Of a stretch of 64,000 nt of DNA, positions 19,431 through 29,044 are shown piece after piece. Under the pieces are notes generated by a model that did no database searches, was not told where the DNA came from, and saw only the letters and a program-made list of their open reading frames with translations. The position numbers and the translations under genes were made by a program. The stretch covers positions 1 through 64,000 of the forward strand of contig JAJVHU010000026.1 of assembly GCA_022072505.1 (NCBI GenBank). The letters run 5' to 3'. Numbering within the stretch: position 1 is the first letter of the stretch; each line of letters opens with the position of its first letter. The stretch is from Phycisphaerae bacterium. GTDB lineage: Bacteria > Planctomycetota > Phycisphaerae > UBA1845.

Positions 19431-19526
19431 AGTCCGTTGAAAAAGGGTAACGCCTCCCTCCGGGAGGCGAATTTCTCCGGGAAAAACCGGTATCACGAAA
19501 GCCGATCGCGAGTTCTTCGACCGGCG
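19431..19526 (+). repeat. Repeat family C, copy 1
   Basis: The element begins agtccgttgaaaaa and ends gttcttcgaccggcg, imperfect terminal inverted repeats. Inside is the stem cgcctccctccgggaggcg and aaaccggtatcacgaaagccgatc. The minus strand of 52313-52408 is nearly identical over the full length. Confidence 0.8.
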
Positions 19527-19663
19527 GCTATGCGCGCCTGCGTACATGCCCCCGGCGCCCGGCGAAGGCGGCGCACCGATGCGCTTCAAGCCGCCGCCTC
19601 CCCTGCGTTGCGATGGTGTTGCCCCCGGCGCCGCGTCGGGGTCGCCCATCCGCGGCCGCGGGT

Positions 19664-21460
19664 TCAGGGAGCGCAGGTCACGTGTGCAAGGACGTCCGGG
19701 CATCCGTGCAGGGTCAGCCGGTGGTCGCCGATGCCCGCCTCGTCGAACTTCGCCCGGGCCCGGCCCCGGTCATCCACCTCGGCGACGACCGAACGCACGC
19801 CGTCAAGCGTAACCAGCACCTGATCCCCCGGCGGAAGCGACGACCGGAGTCGAGCGATGATCCGCCGGGTTGAAGGACGACAGTCGCCGCTGAGTTTGCG
19901 GATGTCCACGCAGTCGTAAGGCGCCTGCCGCGGCGCAAGGGTCACGACTTGATCCACGGCGAACGGACCCTGGAAGACTTCCGTGCGCGATGCGAGCGTT
20001 CCGACGCGCGGCCAGACGACTTCGATGCGCTCGACCGTTTCATGGGCGCCGACGCCGAAGTGCAGGCGCGGATCGTCGGTCGAGGCGGTGCTGCTGCCGA
20101 TGTACTTCTCGCGCACCTGCGTCGTCCGGCCCGCGACGAGCCGCACCTTCGCGCCGACCGCGTCGCGGCTGACGAACGTGCCGTCGCCGCGAAGCTGCAC
20201 GGCGACGTAGTGCCCCGCGCTCGGCGAGAGATTCCGGTAGAAACTCAGGCGCTGCTCGGCCGTGCCCGGGTTCATCGTGACAATGTCCACGCGCCCGTCG
20301 TTATCCGCGTCCACCTGAAGCGCGAAGCGGCTTGCGGCCAGGATGCCGTTGAGGTTGCCGGAAATGTCGTCCCATGTTCCATCGCCGAGGTTCTCAAACA
20401 GCTTGTCGAAAGCGGGACTGCCCCAGCTTCCGGCCATGTAGTAGTCGAGGTCGCCGTCGTTGTCCGCGTCGAGGAGGGCGTTGCCCCAGCCGAAGATGGA
20501 ACGGAACGGATCGTAGGACACGAGCGCGCCGCCGTCGTTGCGATAGTAGCGTCCGCGGTTGCCGTTGCTGGCGAAGTAGTCGATGTCGCCGTCGTTGTCC
20601 ACGTCGCCCGCCACGAGACCCATCGGGGCGAACCCAAGACCCGTGAAGCCGACGTCCTCCGCCACGTTGATGAACCGCCGTCCGCCGCGCTCGTCGGAGA
20701 CGTTCCTCAGCAGCGTCGCCGGGCGTCCGTAGACCAGAGGGAAGGCGTCCTCCCAGCCGTCGCCGTCGAAATCCGACCACAGCACCGTGTAGACGGCGTT
20801 GAACGCGCCGAGGTCGGGTGTCAGATCACTGACATCGGCGAACGTTCCGTCCCCGTTGTTGCGGTACAGCAGGATCGAGCGGCCGCCGCCGGCGTTGGCG
20901 ACCATCAGGTCGACGTCGCCGTCATGATCGAAGTCCGCGGCGCCCGAGGATTGAGGGCTGTAACCCGCTCCGCGCAGACCGGCTTCCATCGTGACGTTGG
21001 AGAACGTTCCGTCGCCGTTGTTGCGGTAGAGCAGGCCGTGCGTTGCGGGATCTCGGGTGTACCCCAGCGAATATACGTCGCTGTCGCCGTCGTTGTCGTA
21101 ATCGAAGACGGAAAACCCGAAGGCAAAACGCTCGACGGATTCGGCGTCGTCCAGCCCGCTGCCGGCGGTCACCTCCATGAACAGGCGCCCGCCTTCGAGG
21201 TCCGGGTCTTCCACGTTGCGGAGCAGGCGGATGCTCTGTCCCGCGGGATTGCCGAAGAGCAGGTCCATCCAGCCGTCGTTGTCGAAGTCGATCACGCCAA
21301 GCCCGAGCGTGGCGTCGGGAAGAGGGAGATCACCCAGGGCGACACGATCCACAAAACAGGGGCCTCCGGGGCATTCCTGATTGCCCTGCACGAGCGAGAT
21401 CATTCCGAGCAAGGCGGAAACCCCAGTGCAGCCGATAAGCGGCGAGAGTCGAGTATTCAC
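19664..21460 (-). CDS. Secreted FG-GAP/VCBS repeat protein with ASPIC-UnbV domain
   Basis: A 26-residue signal-like start (LIGCTGVSALLGMISLVQG) leads into about seven FG-GAP-type repeats (FDNDGWMDLLFGNP, YDNDGDSDVYSLGY, FDHDGDVDLMVANAGG and so on), each with calcium-binding-like DxDxDGxxD loops, about residues 50-400. An ASPIC/UnbV domain follows (GAKVRLVAGRTTQVREKYIGSSTASTDDPRLHFGVGAHETVERIEVVWP, about 430-500). The last 85 residues form a module with DCRPSTRRIIARL, VLVTLDGVRSVVAEVDDRGRA, GDHRLTLHGC and VTCAP, similar to the ends of other exported proteins here. The probable role is an extracellular beta-propeller adhesin or binding protein. It has its own signal peptide and stands alone. 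Confidence 0.88.
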   Translation of the reverse strand: MNTRLSPLIGCTGVSALLGMISLVQGNQECPGGPCFVDRVALGDLPLPDATLGLGVIDFDNDGWMDLLFGNPAGQSIRLLRNVEDPDLEGGRLFMEVTAGSGLDDAESVERFAFGFSVFDYDNDGDSDVYSLGYTRDPATHGLLYRNNGDGTFSNVTMEAGLRGAGYSPQSSGAADFDHDGDVDLMVANAGGGRSILLYRNNGDGTFADVSDLTPDLGAFNAVYTVLWSDFDGDGWEDAFPLVYGRPATLLRNVSDERGGRRFINVAEDVGFTGLGFAPMGLVAGDVDNDGDIDYFASNGNRGRYYRNDGGALVSYDPFRSIFGWGNALLDADNDGDLDYYMAGSWGSPAFDKLFENLGDGTWDDISGNLNGILAASRFALQVDADNDGRVDIVTMNPGTAEQRLSFYRNLSPSAGHYVAVQLRGDGTFVSRDAVGAKVRLVAGRTTQVREKYIGSSTASTDDPRLHFGVGAHETVERIEVVWPRVGTLASRTEVFQGPFAVDQVVTLAPRQAPYDCVDIRKLSGDCRPSTRRIIARLRSSLPPGDQVLVTLDGVRSVVAEVDDRGRARAKFDEAGIGDHRLTLHGCPDVLAHVTCAP

Positions 21461-21704
21461 GAGTCAATCCTTTCAAGTCATCCGATGATCCACCATCCGC
21501 GGTCGAGGATTTCGCCGAGGATGCCGACGTGCAGCCTGGTTGGATGAACCAGCAGCGCGCCGGGTTACAGGTTCCCCGCCGGGTTCGGCGCTTCAGCGTG
21601 CAGGCGGCGGATCACACGGCGGGGATGGCCCGCGGCCGCGACGCGCGGAGGCGCGTCGCGGGTCATGATGCTGCCGGCGCCGATCGTGACGGGCTTGCCG
21701 TCGT

Positions 21705-22628
21705 TCATCCCCCCGCCTCGAATCCCGGATAGAGCGTCATCCCGCCATCGACGAAGAGGCTCGCGCCGTGAATGTAGTCCGCTTCGTCGGACGCGAGCCA
21801 GACCGCGGTTCGGGCGATGTCTTCCACTTCGCCGATGCGCTTGTAGGGAATGAGTTTCATCAGTTCGGCGTACGCCTCCGGCGTCTCCCAGGCGGCGCGG
21901 TTGATCGGCGTGCGGATGGCGCCGGGGCAGATGCTGTTGACGCGGATGCGCCAGGGGGCGACCTCCTGCGCGATGCTTTTCATCATGAGCATGACGCCGC
22001 CCTTGCTCGCGGCGTAGTTGATGTGCCCGGCCCAGGGGATGACCTCATGCACGCTGCTGATGCACAGGATTTTCCCCGCGGCGCAGGAGACCTCCTTGCG
22101 CACGCCGCGGCGCTTGAACTCGCGCACGGCCTCGCGGGCGCAGAGGAACTGTCCGGTGAGGTTGACGCCGATCACCCGGTTCCACTGGGCGAGCGTCATG
22201 TCTTCGACGCGGGCGTCCTGCTGAAGTCCGGCGTTGTTGACCAGAATGTCGATCGTTCCGAACTCGTCCCCGATCCGCGCGAACATCTCCAGCACCTGCG
22301 CCTCGTCGGACACGTCGGCGCGATGGACGATCGCCCGTCCGCGATGGGCGCATCCGCAGTGCGTGGCCTCTTCGGCGGCCTCCTTCGCCGCGGCGTCGTT
22401 GCCGACGTAGTTGATCATGACGTCCGCCCCGGCCGCACACAGGGCGGCGGCGATTCCGCGTCCGATCCCGGAGGAGGCGCCGGTGACCAGCGCCTTTTGT
22501 CCCTTGAGGACGGGTCGCACCTCGCATTGCGGCATCACGACCTTCGGCAGTTGATCGGGCGGGATATCACGGATGAGGGCGCTGCCCATCGGAACCAAAC
22601 GATCTGGCCTGCTCACAGTTACGGACAT
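21705..22628 (-). CDS. SDR-family oxidoreductase (glucose 1-dehydrogenase-like)
   Basis: This short-chain dehydrogenase has 307 residues from ATG 22628, preceded by gaggaggcacaaca. Motifs are TGASSGIGRGIA (cofactor-binding Gly motif near residue 55), NNAGLQ, ISSVHEV with the catalytic Ser, YAASKGG with Tyr and Lys, and PGAIRTPIN. The end is WLASDEADYIHGASLFVDGGMTLYPGF. The pattern fits classical SDRs annotated as glucose 1-dehydrogenases. An N-terminal extension of about 40 residues precedes the Rossmann fold. It lies 134 bases downstream of the GH63 gene on the same strand, with a full copy of repeat A in the gap. Confidence 0.9.
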   Translation of the reverse strand: MSVTVSRPDRLVPMGSALIRDIPPDQLPKVVMPQCEVRPVLKGQKALVTGASSGIGRGIAAALCAAGADVMINYVGNDAAAKEAAEEATHCGCAHRGRAIVHRADVSDEAQVLEMFARIGDEFGTIDILVNNAGLQQDARVEDMTLAQWNRVIGVNLTGQFLCAREAVREFKRRGVRKEVSCAAGKILCISSVHEVIPWAGHINYAASKGGVMLMMKSIAQEVAPWRIRVNSICPGAIRTPINRAAWETPEAYAELMKLIPYKRIGEVEDIARTAVWLASDEADYIHGASLFVDGGMTLYPGFEAGG

Positions 22629-22671
22629 TGTTGTGCCTCCTCTTGGCAAACCACAGATACCACGCCGCATC

Positions 22672-22783
22672 CTAAGTAGAACCGCAGAATCCTTGACCCG
22701 GGCCGCGTGGCTTCAGCCCGCGCGAAGCCTCGCGCGGGGTAAACCCCGCGGCTCAACGCGGGTCATTCATTCTGCGTTCCTAC
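22672..22783 (+). repeat. Repeat family A, copy 1
   Basis: This 112-bp GC-rich element begins ctaagtagaaccgcag and ends attcattctgcgttcctac, with nested palindromes (cgcggggtaaaccccgcg and gcttcagcccgcgcgaagc). It overlaps the last 21 bases of the GH63 gene and supplies its stop codon. The minus strand of 39805-39915 is almost identical. Confidence 0.85.
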
Positions 22784-25537
22784 ATGGACGGAAGTTGTCG
22801 CCGGCCGCGCCTTCGGTCTTCTCCCGGGTTCCGCCGTCGGCCGCGCGGCGGCGGAGTCCTTCACCGGCGCTGCGTGCGCTTGCGGCATCAGCAGTTTGGC
22901 GACGAGCGCCGTCCACCCGCACTGGTGCGAGGCGCCGACGCCGCGACCGGTGTCGCCGTCAAAGTACTCGTGAAAGAGCGGATAACCGCGAAAGTGAGGA
23001 TCCGTTTGCAGTTTGTCATAGGCGCCGAATACGGGGCGCCGGCCGTCGCCATCGGACAGAAAGATCCGCGACAGTCGCCGCGCGAGTTCGTCCGCAACCT
23101 GGCGGAGGGTCATGAACTGCCCCGACCCCGTCGGACATTCGATCTTGAAGTCGTCGCCATAGTAGTGATGGAACTTCTGAAGCGACTCGATCAGCAGGTC
23201 ATTGACCGGAAACCAGATCGGCCCGCGCCAGTTGGAGTTTCCCCCGAACGCGCCGGTATCCGACTCGCCGGGTTGATAGCGGACGGTCAGATCGTGGCCG
23301 TCGAGGGGGAAGCGGTAGGGCTGGTCGCGGTGCGCGCGTGACAGCGCGCGCACCCCGAAGCCGGAGAGGAATTCTCCCTCGTCCAACATGCGGCGGAGGA
23401 GCGCTTTCATGCGGCGCCCGCGAAGCAGGGAGAGCAGGCGGCGCTGACCCGTGCCGGGCACGTCCCAGTGCGAAACCAACGACGCGAGGTCGGGGCGGTA
23501 ATTCAGGAACCACTCCAGCCGCTTCTTGAACTCGGGGAGGCGGTCGAGCAGCTCCGGTTCGAGCGTCTCGACGGCGAAGAGCGGGATCAACCCGACCATC
23601 GAACGCACTTTGAGCGGGACGACGCGCCCGTCCGGAAGATTGAGCACGTCATAGTAGAATTGATCGTGCTCGCACCACAGCCCCACGCCCCGTTCAGCGC
23701 AACTCTGCCTTCCGCCGATGTGGTTCATCGCCTCGGCAATGTGCAGGAAGTGCTCAAAGAATTTCGTGGCGATATCCTCATAGACGCGGTTGTGCAGCGC
23801 CAGTTCGAGGGCGATGCGCATGAGGTTCAGGGAATACATCGCCATCCAGCTCGTGCCGTCGGCCTGGTTGATGAACCCGCCCGTGGGAAGCGGCGCGCTG
23901 CGGTCGAAGACGCCGATGTTGTCGAGCCCCAGGAACCCGCCCTGAAAGACGTTCCGGCCTTGAGCATCCTTGCGATTCACCCACCAGGTGAAGTTGAGCA
24001 TGAGCTTGTGGAAGACGCGCTCCAGGAAGGCGAGGTCGCCGGGGTCTTGTGGGTCGCCCGCGGCGCGGCGCTGCTTGCGGTCCATCTGAAACACCCGCCA
24101 GGTCGCCCAGGCGTGGACCGGCGGATTGACGTCGCCGAAGGCCCACTCGTACGCGGGCAACTGGCCGTTCGGGTGCATGTACCACTCGCGCGTCAGCAGA
24201 ATGAGTTGATCCTTGGCAAACTCCGGATCGATCATGGCGAACGGAACGCAATGAAACGCGAGATCCCAGGCCGCGTACCAGGGGTATTCCCACTTGTCGG
24301 GCATGGAGATGATGTCGGCGTTGTTCAGGTGCATCCATTCGCGGTTGCGCCCGTTGAGGCGTTCGCGGGGCGGCGGCGGCTGGGCGGAATCGCCCTGGAT
24401 CCACTCGGGCACGTCATAATAATAGAACTGCTTGCTCCAGATCAGTCCCGCGAGCGCCTGGCGATGCACCAATCGCGCATCGGGATCGGTCATGCCGGCT
24501 TGAACAACCGCGTAGAACTCGTCGGCCTCACGCCGGCGAAGCGCCATGATCGCGTCGAAATCCTCCGGGCGGGTGTTGGAATCGCCTTTCGACAGCCGAA
24601 GACGGAACGGAACACTCTCGCCCGCCGGAATGGTCTCCGCGTAATGCAGTCCCGCCTTCGTTCCGGCTTGAGCGCGGTTGACGGCGTCGACCCTCCCGTC
24701 GATCAGGTGCTCATGAAAAGCGTCCTTGAAGCCGCCGGGGATCCCCTCGACGCCGTACAGGCGTCGAACGTTCGTCTCGTTCTCGCAGAAGAGCGGCGCG
24801 GGCGTCGCGTCACCTCGAAGTCGATACTCCCCCAGATCGTTGCTTCTCGCGAGAATCGCCCCCCCATCCGCGGTCATCGACGGCTTCGGAGTTTTCCCGT
24901 TCCACGACCAGGTGTTGCGAAACCACACTTGCGGCAGAACGTGAATTGCAGCCGCTTCCGGACCACGGTTGTGGACGGTCACCAGCATGAGGATGTCGTC
25001 CGGGCCGGCCTTGGCATACTCAATGAAGACGTCGAAGTACCGGTCATTATCGAACACCCCGGTGTCGAGCAGTTCATACTCGGGTTGATCCTTGCCGCGT
25101 CGGCGGTTCTCTTCGACGAGCCGCGCGTAGGGGAATTCGCACTGCGGATATTTGTAGAGCATTTTCAGGTACGAGTGCGTCGGCGTTCCGTCGAGGTAGT
25201 AGTAGATCTCTTTGACGTCCTCGCCGTGGTTGCCTTCGCTGTTGGTCAGTCCGAAGAGGCGTTCCTTGAGGATCGGGTCGCGGCCGTTCCAGAGCGCCAG
25301 CGCCAGGCAGAGGCGTTGCTGGTCATCACTGATCCCCGCGAGGCCGTCCTCGCCCCAGCGATAGGCGCGGCTTCGGGCGTGGTCGTGCGGAAGATAGTCC
25401 CAGGCGGTTCCGTGGGCGCTGTAGTCCTCGCGGACGGTTCCCCATTGGCGCTCGCTGAGATACGGGCCCCACCGGCGCCACGCCTGCGCGCCCGTCTTTG
25501 TCTCATGGAGTCGCTTGTGTTCGGCGATGTGATGCAT
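22763..25537 (-). CDS. GH63-family glucosidase (MGH-type)
   Basis: This large enzyme of 924 residues has the layout of bacterial GH63 glucosidases / mannosylglycerate-hydrolase-like proteins. It begins with [27 protein letters not shown] and [25 protein letters not shown] core near residue 420 has [26 protein letters not shown], and [21 protein letters not shown] lies near 763, both typical of the (alpha/alpha)6 barrel. It probably releases glucose or a related sugar from an alpha-glucoside; the exact substrate is open. No signal peptide is seen, so it is cytosolic. The last nine codons (to TQNE) are encoded by repeat A. It faces away from the DM13 gene and lies ahead of the SDR gene. Confidence 0.9.
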   Translation of the reverse strand: MHHIAEHKRLHETKTGAQAWRRWGPYLSERQWGTVREDYSAHGTAWDYLPHDHARSRAYRWGEDGLAGISDDQQRLCLALALWNGRDPILKERLFGLTNSEGNHGEDVKEIYYYLDGTPTHSYLKMLYKYPQCEFPYARLVEENRRRGKDQPEYELLDTGVFDNDRYFDVFIEYAKAGPDDILMLVTVHNRGPEAAAIHVLPQVWFRNTWSWNGKTPKPSMTADGGAILARSNDLGEYRLRGDATPAPLFCENETNVRRLYGVEGIPGGFKDAFHEHLIDGRVDAVNRAQAGTKAGLHYAETIPAGESVPFRLRLSKGDSNTRPEDFDAIMALRRREADEFYAVVQAGMTDPDARLVHRQALAGLIWSKQFYYYDVPEWIQGDSAQPPPPRERLNGRNREWMHLNNADIISMPDKWEYPWYAAWDLAFHCVPFAMIDPEFAKDQLILLTREWYMHPNGQLPAYEWAFGDVNPPVHAWATWRVFQMDRKQRRAAGDPQDPGDLAFLERVFHKLMLNFTWWVNRKDAQGRNVFQGGFLGLDNIGVFDRSAPLPTGGFINQADGTSWMAMYSLNLMRIALELALHNRVYEDIATKFFEHFLHIAEAMNHIGGRQSCAERGVGLWCEHDQFYYDVLNLPDGRVVPLKVRSMVGLIPLFAVETLEPELLDRLPEFKKRLEWFLNYRPDLASLVSHWDVPGTGQRRLLSLLRGRRMKALLRRMLDEGEFLSGFGVRALSRAHRDQPYRFPLDGHDLTVRYQPGESDTGAFGGNSNWRGPIWFPVNDLLIESLQKFHHYYGDDFKIECPTGSGQFMTLRQVADELARRLSRIFLSDGDGRRPVFGAYDKLQTDPHFRGYPLFHEYFDGDTGRGVGASHQCGWTALVAKLLMPQAHAAPVKDSAAARPTAEPGRRPKARPATTSVHVGTQNE

Positions 25538-25751
25538 GTGACCTCCTCGCGCCTCATCGGCGGCGAATGCTCCGCACCCTGGATGCCCGGCGCATGAAGA
25601 GGGTTACACGCAGGGTCGCGCCACGCGCCCTCGATCCGCCCGTGTAACTTGCCGCCGGGCGCTTGCATCGGATGCGTGGGTTTCGCCGATCGCCGATTCG
25701 CCGCGAGCGCGGCGGGCATTCGATGAACCGGGTTTATCAAGGAACCTCTCG

Positions 25752-26198
25752 ATGATGCGTGGAATTCATAAGTTTCCCCTCGCGCTTTCGGCCGTCGCCC
25801 TGCTTGTCGTGGGGACGGTCGCGGGAACCAGGGTCATTGCGCAGAACAAGGGCGGACAGGGCGCCGCGGGCAAGCACGTCACCAGCGTGTTCAAAGGCGC
25901 GAAAGTCAACGGCGGCGTCGTGATGCACGAGATGAAGGACGGCAAGAGCGTCCTGACGCTCTCGGACGATTTCAAGTCGCCGGACACGCCGGACCCGCAT
26001 TGGCGGATCGTGGATTCCAAGGGCAACGTCCACCTGCTGAACCGGCTCATGGTGAAAGGCGGTCTGGTGGGGGGCGACAAGCTGAACAAGTCCATCACTT
26101 TGCCCGCGAACGTCTACGACGTGGCGAAGGTCCAGGTCTGGTGCGCCTGGGCGGAGGCGCTCCTGGGCGAGGCTTCGTTCGAGAGTCCGGTGAAGTAG
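25752..26198 (+). CDS. Exported DM13-like domain protein
   Basis: This protein of 148 residues has an N-terminal signal or anchor (FPLALSAVALLVVGTVAGTRVIA). The remaining domain has KVNGGVVMHEMKDGKSVLTLSDDFKSPDTPDPHWRIVD, then LNKSITLPANVYDVAKVQVWCAWAEALLGEASFESP. The order of strands, the aromatic PHW position and the single Cys in VWC fit the DM13 domain, proposed to act in extracytoplasmic electron transfer. The assignment is by pattern, not search. ATG 25752 and ATG 25755 are both possible; aaggaacc lies upstream. The neighbouring GH63 gene is divergent. Confidence 0.65.
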   Translation: MMRGIHKFPLALSAVALLVVGTVAGTRVIAQNKGGQGAAGKHVTSVFKGAKVNGGVVMHEMKDGKSVLTLSDDFKSPDTPDPHWRIVDSKGNVHLLNRLMVKGGLVGGDKLNKSITLPANVYDVAKVQVWCAWAEALLGEASFESPVK

Positions 26199-26627
26199 CG
26201 CCGGCCCGGCGGGCGGGAAGCCCGTGAAGCATGCCGCCGGTTGATCCCGCGTCGTCGCGGCATCATGCGCGAGAGGTCGGGGGACGTCTTGCGTCCGCCG
26301 GGCCCGGGATCAACCGGTCTTCCGTCAACCCTTCCGAGAACCTCTCCCGAATGCGTCTCGATCCCTTTCCCGAAGCACGGAGTCAACCCAGGAACAAAAC
26401 CGTGCCGGATTCCCGTCGCGGCATCCACCGCATTCGACGGGGAATTCCGGGCTTCCGGCGGCTTCCGTAGCCCGCAGGACCGCCATCCGTGACGTGGATG
26501 CTCCGCCGGGGAGCCTGCCGCGGAAGTGCTTCGCGGAGCGGTTTTTCGTCGAGGAGCTGAAACCTCGTACAAGGATCCCGCATCCCAAGAGAAGAGCCGA
26601 TTCCGAGCATCCGGAACGGCGAACGCA
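26199..26627. other. Intergenic region with an inverted repeat
   Basis: No gene is visible. Near 26233 ccggttgatcccg is mirrored by cgggatcaaccgg near 26306, a possible long hairpin after the DM13 gene. Nothing else is recognised. Confidence 0.4.
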
Positions 26628-26906
26628 ATGACGAACGGAATCTCAATGACTTGTCGTGAGCTGATAGATTTTCTGGCGGATTATCTGGACGACGCCTTGT
26701 CCTCGCGGCAGCGCATCGTTTTTGAAACGCACCTGCTGGTCTGTCCGGCGTGCCGTGATTATCTGAAGACTTACCAGCACTCCATCCGCCTGGCTCGCAA
26801 ATCCCTCTGCGAAATGGAAGGTAAGACCCCGGAGGAGGCGCCGGAAGATCTGATCCGTGCCGTCCTGGCCAGCCGGAGCGCGGACCCCGGGCGACCGGCT
26901 TCATGA
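26628..26906 (+). CDS. Zinc-finger (zf-HC2) anti-sigma-like protein
   Basis: This short protein has 92 residues from ATG 26628, or 86 from ATG 26646. The core CRELIDFLADYLDDALSSRQRIVFETHLLVCPACRDYLKTYQHSIRLA carries the H-x3-C-x2-C zinc signature of anti-sigma zf-HC2 domains, plus the leading Cys. No transmembrane helix follows, so this would be a soluble member. Normally the sigma gene is adjacent, but none is here. The nearest ECF sigma gene (16344-17027) lacks an anti-sigma neighbour, so the two may work together, but that is a guess. Confidence 0.8.
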   Translation: MTNGISMTCRELIDFLADYLDDALSSRQRIVFETHLLVCPACRDYLKTYQHSIRLARKSLCEMEGKTPEEAPEDLIRAVLASRSADPGRPAS

Positions 26907-27022
26907 GCTTGCGCGGAGTCTGCCTCATGCGTTTCACTCATTGCGCACGGCCGAGCGGTCTGCGAATGGGTTCGTTTAGAGCCGAAATCATCAAGCAGAA
27001 GAATCGAGCGTGAGAGATCGTC

Positions 27023-29044
27023 ATGGCGCAGCGTTATCAACCGAGCGACGAGTGGATCGAGACCGACGGACTGGGGGGCTTCGCTTCGGGCACGGTCGGC
27101 GGAATCCGCTCGCGACGCTATCACGGCCTCCTGCTTGCAGCGACGAACCCGCCGACGGGTCGGATGATGCTCGTGAACGGTCTCGACGCCTGGGTGGAGG
27201 CGCGCGGCGGGACTTTCGCTCTCACCACGCAACAGTACGCGCCGGGCGTCGTGCCTGCGGATCAGGGGCTGGCGCCGGAGTCTTTCGACGCGGCGCCGTG
27301 GCCGCGGTGGGTGTACAAACTGCCCGACGGCGCGCGGGTCGAACAGGAGATCTTCGCGGTGCATGGCAGGCCCATCGTTGCGCTGTGCTGGCGCCTGCTC
27401 GATTCGAGCCGCACCGCGAAGCTTCACGTTCGCCCGTTCCTTTCGGGCCGGGATTACCACTCCTTGCACCATGCGAATTCCGCGTTTCGGTTCGATCCGC
27501 AGCGGCGCGGCGAGACGCTCGTCTGGTCGCCGTACGAGGGCGTTCCGCAGATCGCGCTGACCGCCAACGCGAACTACCGGCACGAGCCTCACTGGTATCA
27601 CCGTTTCCACTATGAAGAGGAGAGGCAACGCGGTTTGGACTGCGTGGAGGATCTGGCCGCGCCCGGCGTCCTGACGTTCGACCTTGGGGCAGGCGAGGCC
27701 GTATGCCTGCTTTCCGCCGGCGCGTCTGTGGAGGATGCCGGCGCCGACGCCGATGTCCGCGGATCGTGGCGTCGGCTTCGCGAGGCGGAACGCGCAAGGC
27801 GAGCCGCATTCCCGTCCTCCTTGCATCGCGCCGCCGATCAATACTTCGTGCGCCGTGGGGCGGGCAAGACCCTCGTCGCGGGCTACCCGTGGTTCACCGA
27901 CTGGGGCCGGGACACGTTCATCGCGCTGCGCGGATTGGGTCTGGCTACGGGTCGGTTCGAGGAGGCGCGTGACATCCTGCTTGAATGGACGGGCGCCGTT
28001 TCGGAAGGCATGTTGCCGAACCGCTTTCCGGATCATGGAGAAACTGCGGAATACAACGCCGTCGACGCATCGCTGTGGTACGTCGTGGCCGTGCATGAGT
28101 TCTTCTCGGCGGCGGTGAAGGCGGGGATGGCCGTATCCAAGGCGGACCGGGAGAAACTGGAGTCCGCGATACAGTCGATTCTCAAGGGGTATGCAGAGGG
28201 CACGCGCTTCAACATTCACTGCGACGATGACGGATTGCTCGCGGCGGGCGAACCCGGGGTGCAGCTCACCTGGATGGACGCCAAGATCGGCGACTGGGTG
28301 GTGACGCCGCGCATCGGAAAACCGGTGGAGGTGCAAGCCCTGTGGCTGAACGCGCTGGGTCTGTCGGGCGGGCTTTCGCCGCGATGGGGCGAACGGTTCG
28401 AACGAGGCCGGACCGCCTTCCGCGAGCGGTTCTGGAACGAAGCGAAGGGCTGTCTGTACGACGTTGTGGATTGCGATCACGTGCGCGGCACGCACGACGC
28501 GCGGCTTCGCCCGAACCAGATCTTCGCCGTCGGCGGGCTGCCGATCGAACTCCTGGAACCGCAGCAGGCTCGCCGAGTCGTGGATTGTGTCGAACAAAAT
28601 CTGCTGACTCCGTTGGGGCTGCGTTCGCTCGCGCCCGATGAACCGGAGTACGCGCCGTGTTATCGCGGCGGCGTGCGCGAACGCGACGGCGCGTATCACC
28701 AGGGGACGGTCTGGCCGTGGCTGATCGGTCCGTTCGTGGAAGCGTGGGTGCGCACGCGCGGAGCGACGGCGCAGACCCGGCGTGAAGCCAAGTCGAGATT
28801 CCTCTCGCCTTTGAACCAACATCTTGAGCGAGCCGGTCTCGGGCATGTCAGCGAGGTCTTCGACGGCGCTTCACCGCACACGCCGGGCGGTTGCCCGTTT
28901 CAGGCCTGGTCGCTTTCCGAGCGGATTCGACTGGAGCGCGTGGTGCTCGCGGAGGACGTCCGCGCGGCGGAGCCGGTCACGAAGGCACGGGAGACAATCC
29001 CCGCGGCGCCGGTCTCGCGACGGAGTCGCTCGCGCCGTGTCTGA
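27023..29044 (+). CDS. Glycogen debranching enzyme, amylo-alpha-1,6-glucosidase type
   Basis: This protein of 673 residues matches GH133-type debranching enzymes in full. The N-terminal domain begins EWIETDGLGGFASGTVGGIRSRRYHGLLLA, the hallmark opening of this family, and runs to about 250. The catalytic (alpha/alpha)6 domain follows with VAGYPWFTDWGRDTFIALRGL near residue 290, LPNRFPDHGETAEYNAVDASLW near 340, TWMDAKIGDWVVTPRIGKPVEVQALW near 420, and YHQGTVWPWLIGPFVEAW. It would hydrolyse alpha-1,6 branch points of glycogen in the cytosol. Its stop lies eight bases inside the next gene (aquaporin), so the two are coupled. Confidence 0.95.
   Translation: MAQRYQPSDEWIETDGLGGFASGTVGGIRSRRYHGLLLAATNPPTGRMMLVNGLDAWVEARGGTFALTTQQYAPGVVPADQGLAPESFDAAPWPRWVYKLPDGARVEQEIFAVHGRPIVALCWRLLDSSRTAKLHVRPFLSGRDYHSLHHANSAFRFDPQRRGETLVWSPYEGVPQIALTANANYRHEPHWYHRFHYEEERQRGLDCVEDLAAPGVLTFDLGAGEAVCLLSAGASVEDAGADADVRGSWRRLREAERARRAAFPSSLHRAADQYFVRRGAGKTLVAGYPWFTDWGRDTFIALRGLGLATGRFEEARDILLEWTGAVSEGMLPNRFPDHGETAEYNAVDASLWYVVAVHEFFSAAVKAGMAVSKADREKLESAIQSILKGYAEGTRFNIHCDDDGLLAAGEPGVQLTWMDAKIGDWVVTPRIGKPVEVQALWLNALGLSGGLSPRWGERFERGRTAFRERFWNEAKGCLYDVVDCDHVRGTHDARLRPNQIFAVGGLPIELLEPQQARRVVDCVEQNLLTPLGLRSLAPDEPEYAPCYRGGVRERDGAYHQGTVWPWLIGPFVEAWVRTRGATAQTRREAKSRFLSPLNQHLERAGLGHVSEVFDGASPHTPGGCPFQAWSLSERIRLERVVLAEDVRAAEPVTKARETIPAAPVSRRSRSRRV

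Noticed and set aside
19949-21547. 532-residue plus-strand ORF
   Set aside because: Antisense to the FG-GAP/ASPIC protein; periodic Val/Arg pattern mirrors the repeats on the other strand.
23468-25597. 709-residue plus-strand ORF
   Set aside because: It lies antisense to the GH63 glucosidase and is rich in Arg, Val and His without any motif, as expected for a GC-rich shadow frame.
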